The translations under genes were made by a program, and so were the position numbers. A DNA stretch of 64,000 nt from Acridotheres tristis. Taxonomy: Eukaryota > Chordata > Aves > Passeriformes > Sturnidae. The stretch lies in contig CM072919.1 in NCBI GenBank assembly GCA_037013685.1, forward strand, positions 49,000,616-49,064,615. The letters run 5' to 3'. Positions 1 through 10,800 of the stretch are shown in pieces (position 1 is the stretch's first letter; every line of letters starts with the position of its first letter). Below the pieces are notes generated by a model. It saw only the letters and a list, made by a program, of their open reading frames with translations. It searched no databases and had not been told where the DNA came from.

Positions 1-1138
1 CAGAGTTCAAATATTATTAACAGGAGATTTAAAATTCATCACTTTACAGTTGTTTAATCCATTTCCTCTTGGCTTGTCCCCTTGGAAACAACAACAAAAA
101 GACAACCATATAATGAAAAAACAAATTGCAGCTCATATGAGCCAGTCTTTGCATAACACATTTGGGATTCTGACTGGATGTAGACTAAATGTTGTCTCAA
201 GTCTTAAAACTGAAAGAAGTTTGTTATAGCCTTGAGACCACATCCTGTGCTCTGCATATTGTATGAATCCTTAAAAGGCTGGAGAAAACAACAAAAAAGT
301 GATACTTAGCCAATGAGAGCACCTACATCATCTAGTTAGAAAATAAACTATTTTCTGCATTCAAGGTTGTGAGTACTAATAGGTAACCACTTAACTCCTG
401 AAAATGAGGGGTTCAACTTACTACTGTGGGGTGGTTTGGATGGAGTATTGATTCTTATTTTACTTATATTGCCAGTTTCTGGCACTTAATGACCAGATGA
501 GGGCAAATTTTCTAATTTCACATCAAAGTTTTTAAGAGCTCCTTATGACAACATCACTATGAGAAGGAACCTTTATCTGTAAGAGAAGCAGCTGGCCTAA
601 ATCAAAGTGGATTTTAACAGAAGAAAGACATTTACTGAATTAATTTCCTGCTCTAACAGAACTTTTTAATGTTGCAGTTGGACTAAATCTAAATTTGCTT
701 AATTTGCTCAAATGACTTTCACTTAGTGTTAAATTTCTATTTAAGAACAAACTAAAATGAAACTTCCATTTACTTGTATAAATGAGCTTATTCCAGAAAT
801 GCCAACCTTTTTACATGTTCTGGACTGCTCTTTTCCAGCTTCTGGAAAGCTCCTTTCTCTGTGTTTTTTCATAGTTTTCTTAGTACTTTCTGTGTGGCTT
901 GTCGGAGTGGTGAACTCCTTTATAGCACTTGAGTATGCACACAGGAAGGAAAGATCCACTATGTATCAAAGCAAATTGAAGGGAATTTACATCAGTGATC
1001 CTGACTGAGACGCCAAAAACTTGGCCAGTAACAGACATGCTCACTCATATCTGGGCCAATAGTCTGTAGTATATCAGAAATTTCCTCCTTACATCCAGCC
1101 AACTGAAAAGGAGAAATTCTTGATAACAGAAAAGTTCC

Positions 1139-1206
1139 CCCCACTCTTCTTGTTTTTGCAGGTGTGAATCTTCCCCACTCTTCTTGTTTTTGCAGGTGTG
1201 AATCTT
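1139..1206. repeat. Perfect tandem duplication, 2 x 34 bp
   Basis: The 34-bp unit beginning CCCCACTCTTCTTG and ending GTGTGAATCTT occurs twice head to tail (1139-1172 and 1173-1206) without a mismatch. Identity of the copies suggests a recent duplication. No function is apparent. Each copy contains TTTTTGCAG followed by GTGTGAAT, which resembles a splice acceptor, but no exon can be supported. Confidence 0.9.
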
Positions 1207-3473
1207 GCTAGACAAAACAGCTTGGGTATAGAAGGACAGGTAAAATAGCTAATAAAGCCTTTTTCCTGGGTAGCTTCTTCAAAAGAGAGGAGTGGCCTTC
1301 TATGGACGTGTTACCTGCCATCCATAAATGACTGGGCTGATGTAAATGAGCAGAATTTAGTTTTCAAGTTCAGAGGCAGATGGATATAATCTTTGGGTGT
1401 TTGGATTTTGGACTCTCCATACTTAGAGTCCAAAACACTAAAACACTGGTGTTTGTTTAATGCTGGTAATTCCTAGACTGTAATAATCACATTTTCAATG
1501 CAATATGTACTAATGGTATGAACGATGGTTAATAATAGTGGTAAATATTAATAGATTTAGTCCTGACCCAAAGTTCACCTGCACTATAATCAAGGCGAAA
1601 GGACACAGTTTTACATTCCTGCCTCTTCTCTACATGTAAATTAAAACTAAGAACATGCAGAGTTATGTGGAACCAGCTCCCTCAGAAAAGTAATGGAGCA
1701 GGGCTGTTTGCATGGTCTCTCTGTACACACCATGACTTGGCAAAGCTATCCATAAAACCTTATTACCCTCTCAAAAAGACTACAGCTCTAATATTGGTCC
1801 ATGACTGGGACAGTGTAGTGTGAGTTGATAACCCTTTGATGGTCCAATAGATATGCAACTATTTATCCAAAATGGGTAATATCATGAATGTTTCTGGGAA
1901 GAAAAGGTCTAAGACTGCAAATTAAGAGAAGTACTTTTTCCTAAGATTTTTAACTCTGAAAATCACTGAAAGCAAAACATTTCTCCAATTGCACATTTGG
2001 ATCAGAAGCAGAGACTTGAAGATAATGTGTACTCTTAAATGCAATCTGCATCATACACTGCACAGGGCAGGATATCAGATACTTTGATTGGCTAAACAGT
2101 GCATGCAGAGGTAAATACTATTTGGACAGTGATAAATTGCAGAGCCATACAACAAATCATTCTGTACATATTGCTGTGCTTTAGTTTCATCAATTCATCT
2201 GTACATAAATTCCTGAACTAGTCATGTCAGGTTCCTTCCATTCTGAATTTTTCAGATCTAAAGGAAATATCAGGCAGGACCTCCCAATTTTTATAACACA
2301 GGAATTGCTAATGAGATATTGCCTTGTCTTTTCAAATATTGGAATAACTGTTGCAGTGACAAGTACACCAGATCATGTGTTGCTCTGGACAACTTCCCTT
2401 GAAGGACTTCTGAAAAAAGCTTTTAAAATTAGGTTCTCTGAGAGTAGGATCTGTCAAATATGTGGAAATCTCTGACAAAATGCGACATTTTGGAAAAAAA
2501 AGTGTTGTAATCTAACAAAACCAGACACTCCTTGTAGGTATTATATGTCTGAAGAATTTATGATAAGGTTAATATGCTTTGTCACTTATTTGGCTTCACT
2601 TCTCTGCTATGGGCAAGGCCTGTGGCTTTAAATAATACTGTTTGTTTGTAAATAAATACTTTTTTAATTTGTCATAATTGCAAGTATTTTGTTTTGTAGT
2701 TATAAATCATTAACATACTTTTCATGATTTTTTTACTCTGTTTTACCTTACGGGGCATACTTTCCCTTCTACGGGTATGTGCAACCTCCAATAGCAATAA
2801 TAACAGTTAGGAAGTATGTCCCCAGGGAACACAATCTCCCAAAGAACCTTTAAAATGTAAATCTATGCACTGTTCTTGCCAACATGCATGCTTCAGTTAA
2901 GTGAAACTAATATTTGCTACTTGCCAGTATAATAATCCAAAAACTGTAAATTTCAAACATGAAAATTAAGAGAAAGTTCCCAATTTTAACTCTGTGTAAT
3001 AACATACATGGTGTTACCTCCAGTAACAGAAGTAACTCCGTAGTTACACTATCTGACTTTTGAAGTGTAACTTCTATGTTGAAATGAAGAAGAGTTTTGT
3101 ACTTAATACTGTATGCTTCTGCTAATATAACTTGTTCTACTATAAAGTGCTCCATGAAAAAAGATGGAGATCCATCCTTATTTGGATAAGGACAAAATGC
3201 ATAACTACATACTTAATATATTTCGATTAGCAGCTATAGCAATTAGGATCATAGTTACCTTTGATCTCAGATTGCTTTTCTACAGCTTAATTCCACTTAA
3301 TGCAATGGATTATTCTTGGGGGGTTTTTGTTTGTTTTTTTTTTTTAAACAACCAGGAATAAAATTTGATCTATAATAAATTATTATGATTCTCTAAAAAG
3401 GAAGATGGTAATTAGTGGGTTTTTTAGTTGAAATTTGACCAAATGTTCTATTGAAAAGTACAATATTGTGTCT

Positions 3474-3510
3474 ATGTATACATATATACATATATACATA
3501 TGAATATACA
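3474..3510. repeat. TA-rich microsatellite (ATATAC)n
   Basis: Imperfect repeats of ATATAC/ATATGT-type units run through this stretch. It is a simple repeat with no coding content. Confidence 0.75.
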
Positions 3511-5966
3511 TTAAAAAAACTATGCTGTAATATTGAAGAGTAAGGCTATAAAAGAGGAAATGTATACAATTTTTAATCAAGGTAGTACTTATGAAAAGTG
3601 TTTATTGGCTCCTTTTAACATTTTATTCTAAGTTCAAGGATGGAATACTTCAGGCATAAATATAAAATATAAAAATATTCCTAAGTCCTTCCTCACAAGA
3701 TAATTCTAGGTCCCTAAAACATATATTCTAACTATTCTGCAGTGGAGCATACAATAACAATGCCCATACCAAATATGACAGCCACATTGATGAAACTAAA
3801 CAATTACTGTTAGGAATTTCTTTTTTTTTGGTTAGTGAATAAATAGATCTGTGTCATAAATGTTATCAAATGTGTTTCATAGGCAACATCAACTCTCAGT
3901 TAAGTCAGTACTTTTGACTCAGAGCAGAGTCAGGCTCTCATTTCATTGGCTAGATCCCGTTCCCATTACTATTTTAAAAGGCTGCATCCCCAACAGCAGC
4001 CTGATGAATGATTTAACGGACATATAGTCTTGTTTCTGATGCCCCCATTATTTCTGTAAAGACTTTTTTTCTCAGTTTACTTCTCCCTCATGTTTTCTAA
4101 TAAATCTAAGCAGTAGATCATTAATATTAATATTTTATTTATTTAAGTACATCAGCAAGACAGATATCTCATCCAATATTGATACTTTGACCATGAGTAT
4201 ATTATAAAATGACCTGAGAAATGGAATGACCTAGAGAACATAAAATGAGGGTTTCTTTAGATCCCCTTCAGCTTCTCCTTAAGAGTCCTTTCTGACAGAA
4301 TATTTTTATGGATTTTTGTAGTCATGGTAGTTTTTTAAGGAAAGCTTATGATACAAAAAACTACTTGCAATTTTTATTTACAATCACTTGAATAAATATG
4401 TGTAGACATATCAACTATTTGTAGTTTGTTAAAACATTTAGCCTTGAAATACAAAGTAGATTCCCTTTTCTCACATTTTAAGGATCTCTCAAGATTATAC
4501 AACATGAATGGCCACTCTCCTTATACTAACAAAGCCTTGACACACCTTAAAACATTGTGTGTCACTTTACATTATGTACCCACATTAAGGAAATCATTGA
4601 TATGTTGTGACTCTCTTTTTCTAGGAAAGCACTGGAGAGGTCCTATTTTATAAAAAAAGGAAGAAATAAGTAAATATGAATTGCTGATGTCTTTTGAGTT
4701 AACTTTCTAAAGCTAGTACCAAACATAGCCACAAGACCAGTTGCATACTCTGAACCCTAACAATTCGTCTTGCTATTTCCTAGAACTGTGCCTGCATGGC
4801 TCTTCATCAGTGTCATCAACTACTGTGCATGAGAGCTCATTAGATTACTGTGATGCAAATTCCCATTAGAGTTTTATGTTTATTGTATGTACAGTTGTTT
4901 GGTTACTGAGAGGGCTCAGTTCTGTCTACAGCTGTGTTGGCATAATTATACTCATGCAAATATTTTTATTACAGGCAAGGTACAAGGCAGCACAATGTTC
5001 TAAACTTCAGTAACTATTATCTACTTAATATATTCCAGGGATTTGACAAAATCTGAATAGAATTTAAAATATATTTCTTCTTTAGAATAGCAATCAGTAT
5101 GGTAAAAAAACTTTCTGAAAGGAATATCCCATGCAAAGATAAGTTACACTGGGAAAAATTATTACACAAGGGATGTTGCTGTACAGCAGGAGTACTGTTG
5201 CACCTAATTTTGACTAGTTTTTTGTCCAAATAAATTTAATAGAGGCACTGCATTTTGTTTCAATCATATGCCATAGTTAAAGCCTGAGCAACAGGAAAAA
5301 CTAACAATAAGAGTCTCATTTTGTACTTATCTAATCAACTGTAGCTTATTCATTGAACAATGATACACGGAAACAACCCATAACTTATTTTAAAAATTTT
5401 ATTCTGGATTTAATAAAGGTTCGTGTAACACACAAAGTTGGTGGGACAGTTATAGAGTATTCAATGTCTTACCTTCACCAGAGCCTCTGTGTTTGATTCA
5501 AAAACCCATAAACTTATGAGCACATGCCAGACTGAACAATGGAACCTGTGAATAAAATCTTGAAAATTACCTTTCTTAGTTAAAAAGTCGAAGAACTATT
5601 GTTAAATAGGTGTAATTACATGAATATTTTAGTATTCAGCAGAGGAAAAGGCAGCTAATAATTTGGAGTTTTTCAATCCACCAGCTGTAATAAGAGCAAG
5701 CAAGAGAAATATTGTTTAGTAATTCAACTTTTTTTCAGAATTTAATTTTCCAAATAAAATAAAACCCCAAACTATACAATGCACAAAGACCTAAAGTTTA
5801 CATTTTAAGTGTTCTGCTAAAGAAAGTGTATTGGGATTGCATTTATTAGGACTCTTGAAAACAGATAGGGCAGTATTCCAGCTTCATAACATTAGGTTTC
5901 TTTAAAATTTTTGTGCGAGCAAAAAAAAATGCACCAAACACCCAAAGAAACCCACCAACCAAACAA

Positions 5967-5985
5967 CACCCCCGCCCCCCCGCCA
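5967..5985. repeat. C-rich stretch with long C runs
   Basis: Runs of five and seven C are separated by single G. The minus strand is therefore a G-rich tract of two long G runs, which might form a G-quadruplex-like structure but has too few runs for a canonical one. Confidence 0.5.
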
Positions 5986-6285
5986 AACTACTAGAACTTA
6001 TGATGACACTAAGGATAACATGAGTTTGGAAAAAGAACCAAACCAAGCCAGAAGTCAAGCAGATAAGCTCGCGGAGCCTCTGCAGAGCCAGAGCCAACAT
6101 GCGTAGTGGCGTAGCCGGGATCCATCTCCATCTGCGGGGGGTTTACCTCAGGAAACCGTTACCCTATTAACATTTGCTAGGAGAAGCAAAGTTAACAAAT
6201 AGCAAAATAATTCCACCTTTAGCTGAACTTATGTTTTCGGGTATTTTGTGGTCACTGCATTAGACATGCATATGTGAAACACACA

Positions 6286-6365
6286 GCATCTTCCTTACTT
6301 TTAGGTAACACACTAACCAGCTGCTGCATCTTCCTTACTTTTAGGTAACACACTAACCAGCTGCT
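6286..6365. repeat. Perfect tandem duplication, 2 x 40 bp
   Basis: A 40-bp unit beginning GCATCTTCCTTACTTTTAGG and ending in CAGCTGCT is repeated exactly (6286-6325 and 6326-6365), followed by the first five bases of a third copy (GCATC). It lies about 130 bp upstream of the CpG island. Each copy contains an acceptor-like TTACTTTTAG. The copies are identical, so the duplication is young or maintained by conversion. Confidence 0.92.
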
Positions 6366-6489
6366 GCATCGAGGGAAAAGTCATCCCTTCATTAACTCTA
6401 CGGCCATATAAATAATTTTGTCTAACTTCATCATGTGTTGTTTGCTGGTCTGGGCTTTATTTATTTATTTTTAAAACATTTACAAACAT

Positions 6490-7830
6490 TTCCCATTTCC
6501 CTCCGTTCCAGGCTACGCTCATCGTGCTGCACCAGAGGGGCACGGCCAGTGGCTGGGCTGGCAGCAAGCGGGGCCAGGCCCGGCCGCAGGCGGCACCGCA
6601 CCACAGAGAGAGGCAGGGGCCAGCCTGCCGCCGCCTTCGCGTCACAGGCGAACCGAGGAGGTAAACGGGAGCAGCCCGGCTCCTCGGTGTCATCCCGGCG
6701 AGGCGTGCGCTCCGGCAGCCGCAGGGAGACAAACTTCGCGGGAAGGGCCGAGCCGCGACAGAGCGGCAGGGACGCGGCCGGGCATCCCCCCGCCGTGCTC
6801 CGCTATCCCCTGGGTACCCCCGCCCCCCGTCGCTACGGGCTGCAGCCCAGCCCGCCCCGTGAGACCCACGGGCGGAGGGTGCAGGATTAGGTTTCAGGCC
6901 GCCGGGGCGTGCCCGAGCGCGCTGCCCCCGCGGCGCCGCTCGCTCGGCGCCGCTACTCGGGGGCGGGCAGGGCGGAGAGCGGGGCCGGGCGGCGGGGTCC
7001 GCCGAGCCGCTGGGGTAAGCAGGGTGCTGGGCTGGGCGGCGGGGAGCGGGGCGAGCGCGCCCGAGTCGCCTTGCGGGGATGCGGGCCGGGAAGGGTGGGG
7101 AGGGTCCGCCGCGTCGCTGGAGTTTGAGCGACCCTTTAAAACGCGTTTTTCTCTCGAAGTTTTATTTATTATTGTTCATTTGATCCGAAGGGTTTTGCTG
7201 GGGGGACCGGAGGAGGGCACAGGCCATGGAGCCGCGGGCCGGGGGACTGAGCCTGTTGCTGTGTCCCGGCACATCCCCCTCTTCCTCCCCCTCAGCCGAC
7301 CGCGGGCGGCGGGAGCGGCTGTGGGGGCCGGGCTGGGCCGGGGCTCCGGCCTGCGGCGGGCGGGCGGTCCGCGGACTCGGGAGGCCTGGTGGGGCGTCGT
7401 CTTCACGTAAACAAAAGCCGAACCTCCCCTGACATCTGCAGGGAGCCCTGCTGCCCGTACGCGCGTTCCTTTTTTACCCCCGGCGGGCAGTTCGTGACGG
7501 GAGGAGGTCTCATCTGCCGCCGCTGGCGCAGATCTTGCTGGCGGCCGCGGCCCTCGGCCGGCACTTGTGGGCGCGGTGTTGACTCTCGTTCGGAGCCAGA
7601 CCCGGACCGGAGGCCCCGGCGGTGGCCTCGGGCTCCAGGCGGGCAGCGGCCGCGGCTCCTCGGGACCGGTACCTGTTGCAGTGCTGGTGTCGGCGCTCCC
7701 TCCTGCAGGTCCGAGTCCGCTGTAGCGCTCCAGCAGCTCCCCGGTGCGCGTTTAAACGTAACGGGTTTGGCTGGGTGGACGCGGAGGGCGAGGGGCCGCC
7801 CGCAGTTGTGCTCTTTGATGAGTCTGGGTG
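6490..7830 (+). promoter_or_regulatory. CpG-island promoter of MPDZ
   Basis: Base composition changes sharply here from AT-rich to very GC-rich with dense CpG dinucleotides, the only such island in the window. GC boxes are visible at about 6819-6832 (CCCCGCCCCCC), 6851-6857 (CCCGCCCC) and 6959-6968 (GGGGGCGGGC). No TATA box stands at an obvious distance, as expected of a broad housekeeping-type promoter. It lies 8 kb upstream of the start codon of the only gene found. A divergent non-coding transcript is possible but nothing in the sequence shows one. Long open frames inside the island are products of GC composition. Confidence 0.8.
6860..7014 (+). other. Candidate MPDZ exon 1 (5' UTR), start uncertain
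   Basis: Inside the CpG island the sequence CCGCTGGG is followed by GTAAGC, a good splice donor with GT at 7015-7016, shortly downstream of the GC boxes. Exon 2 has only 17 bases before the ATG, so a separate 5' UTR exon is required and this is the best placed candidate. The left boundary given here is a guess, since no transcription start can be read from sequence. A second possible donor is CAC followed by GTAAAC at 7407. Only cDNA or CAGE data would decide. Confidence 0.45.
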
Positions 7831-10800
7831 CACACAGGAAAGGGGTGGTTCATTTCTCGTGTCCCCCCTTGCTGCCAGTACCTCCCTATGTTACTGGAAA
7901 GAGCATTAGGAGGAAAGAAAAACTCACAGAGCTGACCTTTTGAACTCCGTATAGATTTTATTTTCCATTTGGCTGAAAAATGTTGGGGTTTTTTTGTTTT
8001 TTGGGTTTTTTTTCCTTTTCCTTGCCTTTTGCTTTTTAAAACACTGCATCGTCCAGCTATATTTTTGTGTCTTATTTTAGATTTTTTTTGTTTGTTTTTA
8101 CTATAATCAGTTGGATAGGAAATGTCCTTACTGCCTTTGGTGCCAGAAAAGGTGTCAGGAGTCTGTCGCGGTCGGAGAGCAGTGATTCACTGAAATCAAG
8201 CGGAAGGGTCTGAATTCTGCAGTTGCGGAAGTTCTATTGTGTGATACCCTGTGGTTTCCATACCACTACTGCGTTTCCCAAAGTAACAGCAACTCCTTGG
8301 TAGGGAAGAATCTAAACTGGAAAAGGGGAAAGTGGTAAAATAGTTTTTGGCAGTGTTACTTGATGCTTATGGAGAAATTGAACGTAATTGTAACACTAAA
8401 AGATAAGAATGCAAGTGGAAAATACCTAAGGATAGACCTACCTTAAAAAGCAACATTTTCTTATACAGAGAAAATAAATTTTTAAAAATTGTTACCAGGT
8501 TTTAGTTCGCATGTTTTTATCTCTCCTATCTTGTTAACAGTAACATGCATGTAGCATTAACTAATTAGACGTGGTGTTTCTAATGATTTCCTTAGTGCTC
8601 TGAAGGAGCTTTCCACGAGGAACTGGATACATTCTCCCCTCTTCACACAAAAGTGCACTAGGAAAATTAGATCGCTATCAGCTCTACGGAAAGAGAACTG
8701 CACTACTTACATACTAATGGATCTTTTTCTTCCACCTAGGCCTGGTGGGGCCTTGGTTTGTGAATTCTTCAGAGGGGAATGCCTTATGTCTTCTCAGTCA
8801 TGCAGATGGCTGTAGATGATTTTGTTTTAACAAGTAGCACTTTATTCAGTACATTGAGAACCGTTTTAAAGACCTTTTAAATCTCTACTCCACATTTCAC
8901 ATTTAAAAAATATTAAAATTCTGTGAAGTGTACATTTTCTAACTGGCTATATATTTGAGCATACTAGTGAAGCAGTTTTGGCTAATACGATGCCATGCTG
9001 GCAGGATACGATATTATTGTTGGTAAGGACAGTTTGGTTTCACTGCTGGTGTCCCTGACAAGTCAATACAAAAATGTGCTATTTTTGCCTAGGCAGTAAT
9101 AACGTATTTCTTCTGTAGTCTTTTCCAGCCCTGTCCTTACATCTGAGACCCCTTGCGCAGTGGTCTTGTTACAAAATATTACGATTTTTTGTATAAGTCA
9201 CTTGATATTGTCACAATACACAAAGAGAAATTTGTGTTTTCAGTTTGCAGAGAGAATGATGACTCTTTGTTGACGCATACTGGCAGCTGTTTGGAGAGGC
9301 TTCGTATTTATTCATTTACGTATGCTGTTGTCACCTCTATGAAGAATCTAGTGCACATTGAGGTGCAACTGCTGTAAAATCTGTGCTTTATCAGGTTTAA
9401 TTGAATTTAATGAATATGGTAATAAATTCAAAAATCGATTGCCTATACTGGAAAACATATTAGGCAATATTAGCCATGCCTGTATTTCTTTAATTCAGTA
9501 TATGTAGCATCCTCTGTATTCTGCATATGCTAAAAAGTTGCTTTTCAGTTTCTGAAGCTAATGTGGATGGATTCCAATTGATCTTAATTTAGATACTTAC
9601 TGAAAAAATACTTTTTTGTAAAGGTGATTTGTTTGTTTCATTAACGAAAAAGGGTAAACAAATCCCACCAGAAACACCCTACTTTGTTGGTTTTTTTTGG
9701 AATCCTCTTTACGAATCAATTTTGAAGTCACTCACGCACATCAGTAGGTGAAATTATTATGGATAGTTTAGGCCCATTTCCTAGATGCAATTAGTAACAT
9801 GTCAGTTAACATGGATATCTTATGCTGATGTAGGGCTTCTCCCAGTCTTACAGAACATTATCAATTATACACAGTGAACAGATTTCCAGTTCATGGAAAA
9901 GCATTTTAAGTTTCCTTAATGCACTAGTGTGATGTGTACAGAAGACTAAAAGTAGTTGAATGTTCAAAATTCTGTTTTCATAATTGATTCAAAGTACATG
10001 GTTCTGTTTAGCTCTATCACAGAACCTTTTTTCGACATACAGAACCACTACCTGTCTACGTATTTGTTTGATGCATTCAGAATTTTGCTAAATTTTAAGA
10101 GGCTAGTAATATATTTTCAAAGTGTTTAGAGCCTTAATATACCCTGTGCAGTACTGCCTTTGTATTTCTGCTTTGAATGTTTCAGAACAATTTTCATTAG
10201 CATAGCTTTTTAAATGTAGATGTCAGGAATCTCTTGCTTGCTTGTTACATTCCAGGTAGTCAGTGGAAATCTGCTTTGTTCCTTGTGGAACAGTATGCAT
10301 TAATTTTGCTTTTTCTTTTTGTTTGTTCTCTTCTCCCTGTTGGTCGCTGCTCTCTTGCATTTATTTTCACATCCTTTGTGTGCTTAAGAAAGTGCTGTAT
10401 GCACTTTGCTTTTGTGACATTGGAAAAGTAGCTAGGAAAAAATACATAGAAAAACATGAGATCTTTCAATTTACTGTGAATAGTTTCCACTACCTTAATT
10501 TTTGACAAGACTGTTTGGAGTCCAAGAATTCATCTTAGTTCTCCACCTGGGGTTTGTAGCCAGTTTTCAGGAGGTAACTGGGAGAAATGAAACAGCTCTT
10601 ACAATCTGCAAGCAAAACAGAGCATTTAGCAGTAACAAGTATCTCCCAGTTCCTGTATGGTTTGGTTTCACTTCATGCACCATACAGTGCTAACATAATA
10701 TGCATGTTTGAGTGATAACCAGAAAACTGGGGAGGAAGATGACATGGGATAAAAGTCAAGTACCAAAGGATATCCTAGCCCAGACAAATCCAGGCCAAAG

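Larger units (their letters stand above)
1..6480. other. Upstream intergenic region, no gene recognised
   Basis: This stretch is AT-rich vertebrate non-coding DNA upstream of the MPDZ CpG island. Open frames here are 60-90 codons, lack plausible splice context or domains and look like chance. It contains two perfect short tandem duplications (listed separately), a TA-rich microsatellite near 3474-3510 and a C-rich stretch at 5967-5985. By mammalian gene order the next gene upstream of MPDZ is distant (towards NFIB), which fits an empty flank; that last point is synteny knowledge and not seen here. Confidence 0.7.

Noticed and set aside
757..1008. 83-codon open frame with a hydrophobic segment upstream of MPDZ
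   Set aside because: An overlapping frame exists on the other strand, there is no promoter or splice context, and the hydrophobic run comes from T-rich sequence.
6435..7943. Several open frames of 70-184 codons on both strands in the CpG island
   Set aside because: They are Arg/Gly/Pro/Ala-rich, overlap each other on both strands and fit GC composition with few stop codons. No domain or family resemblance.
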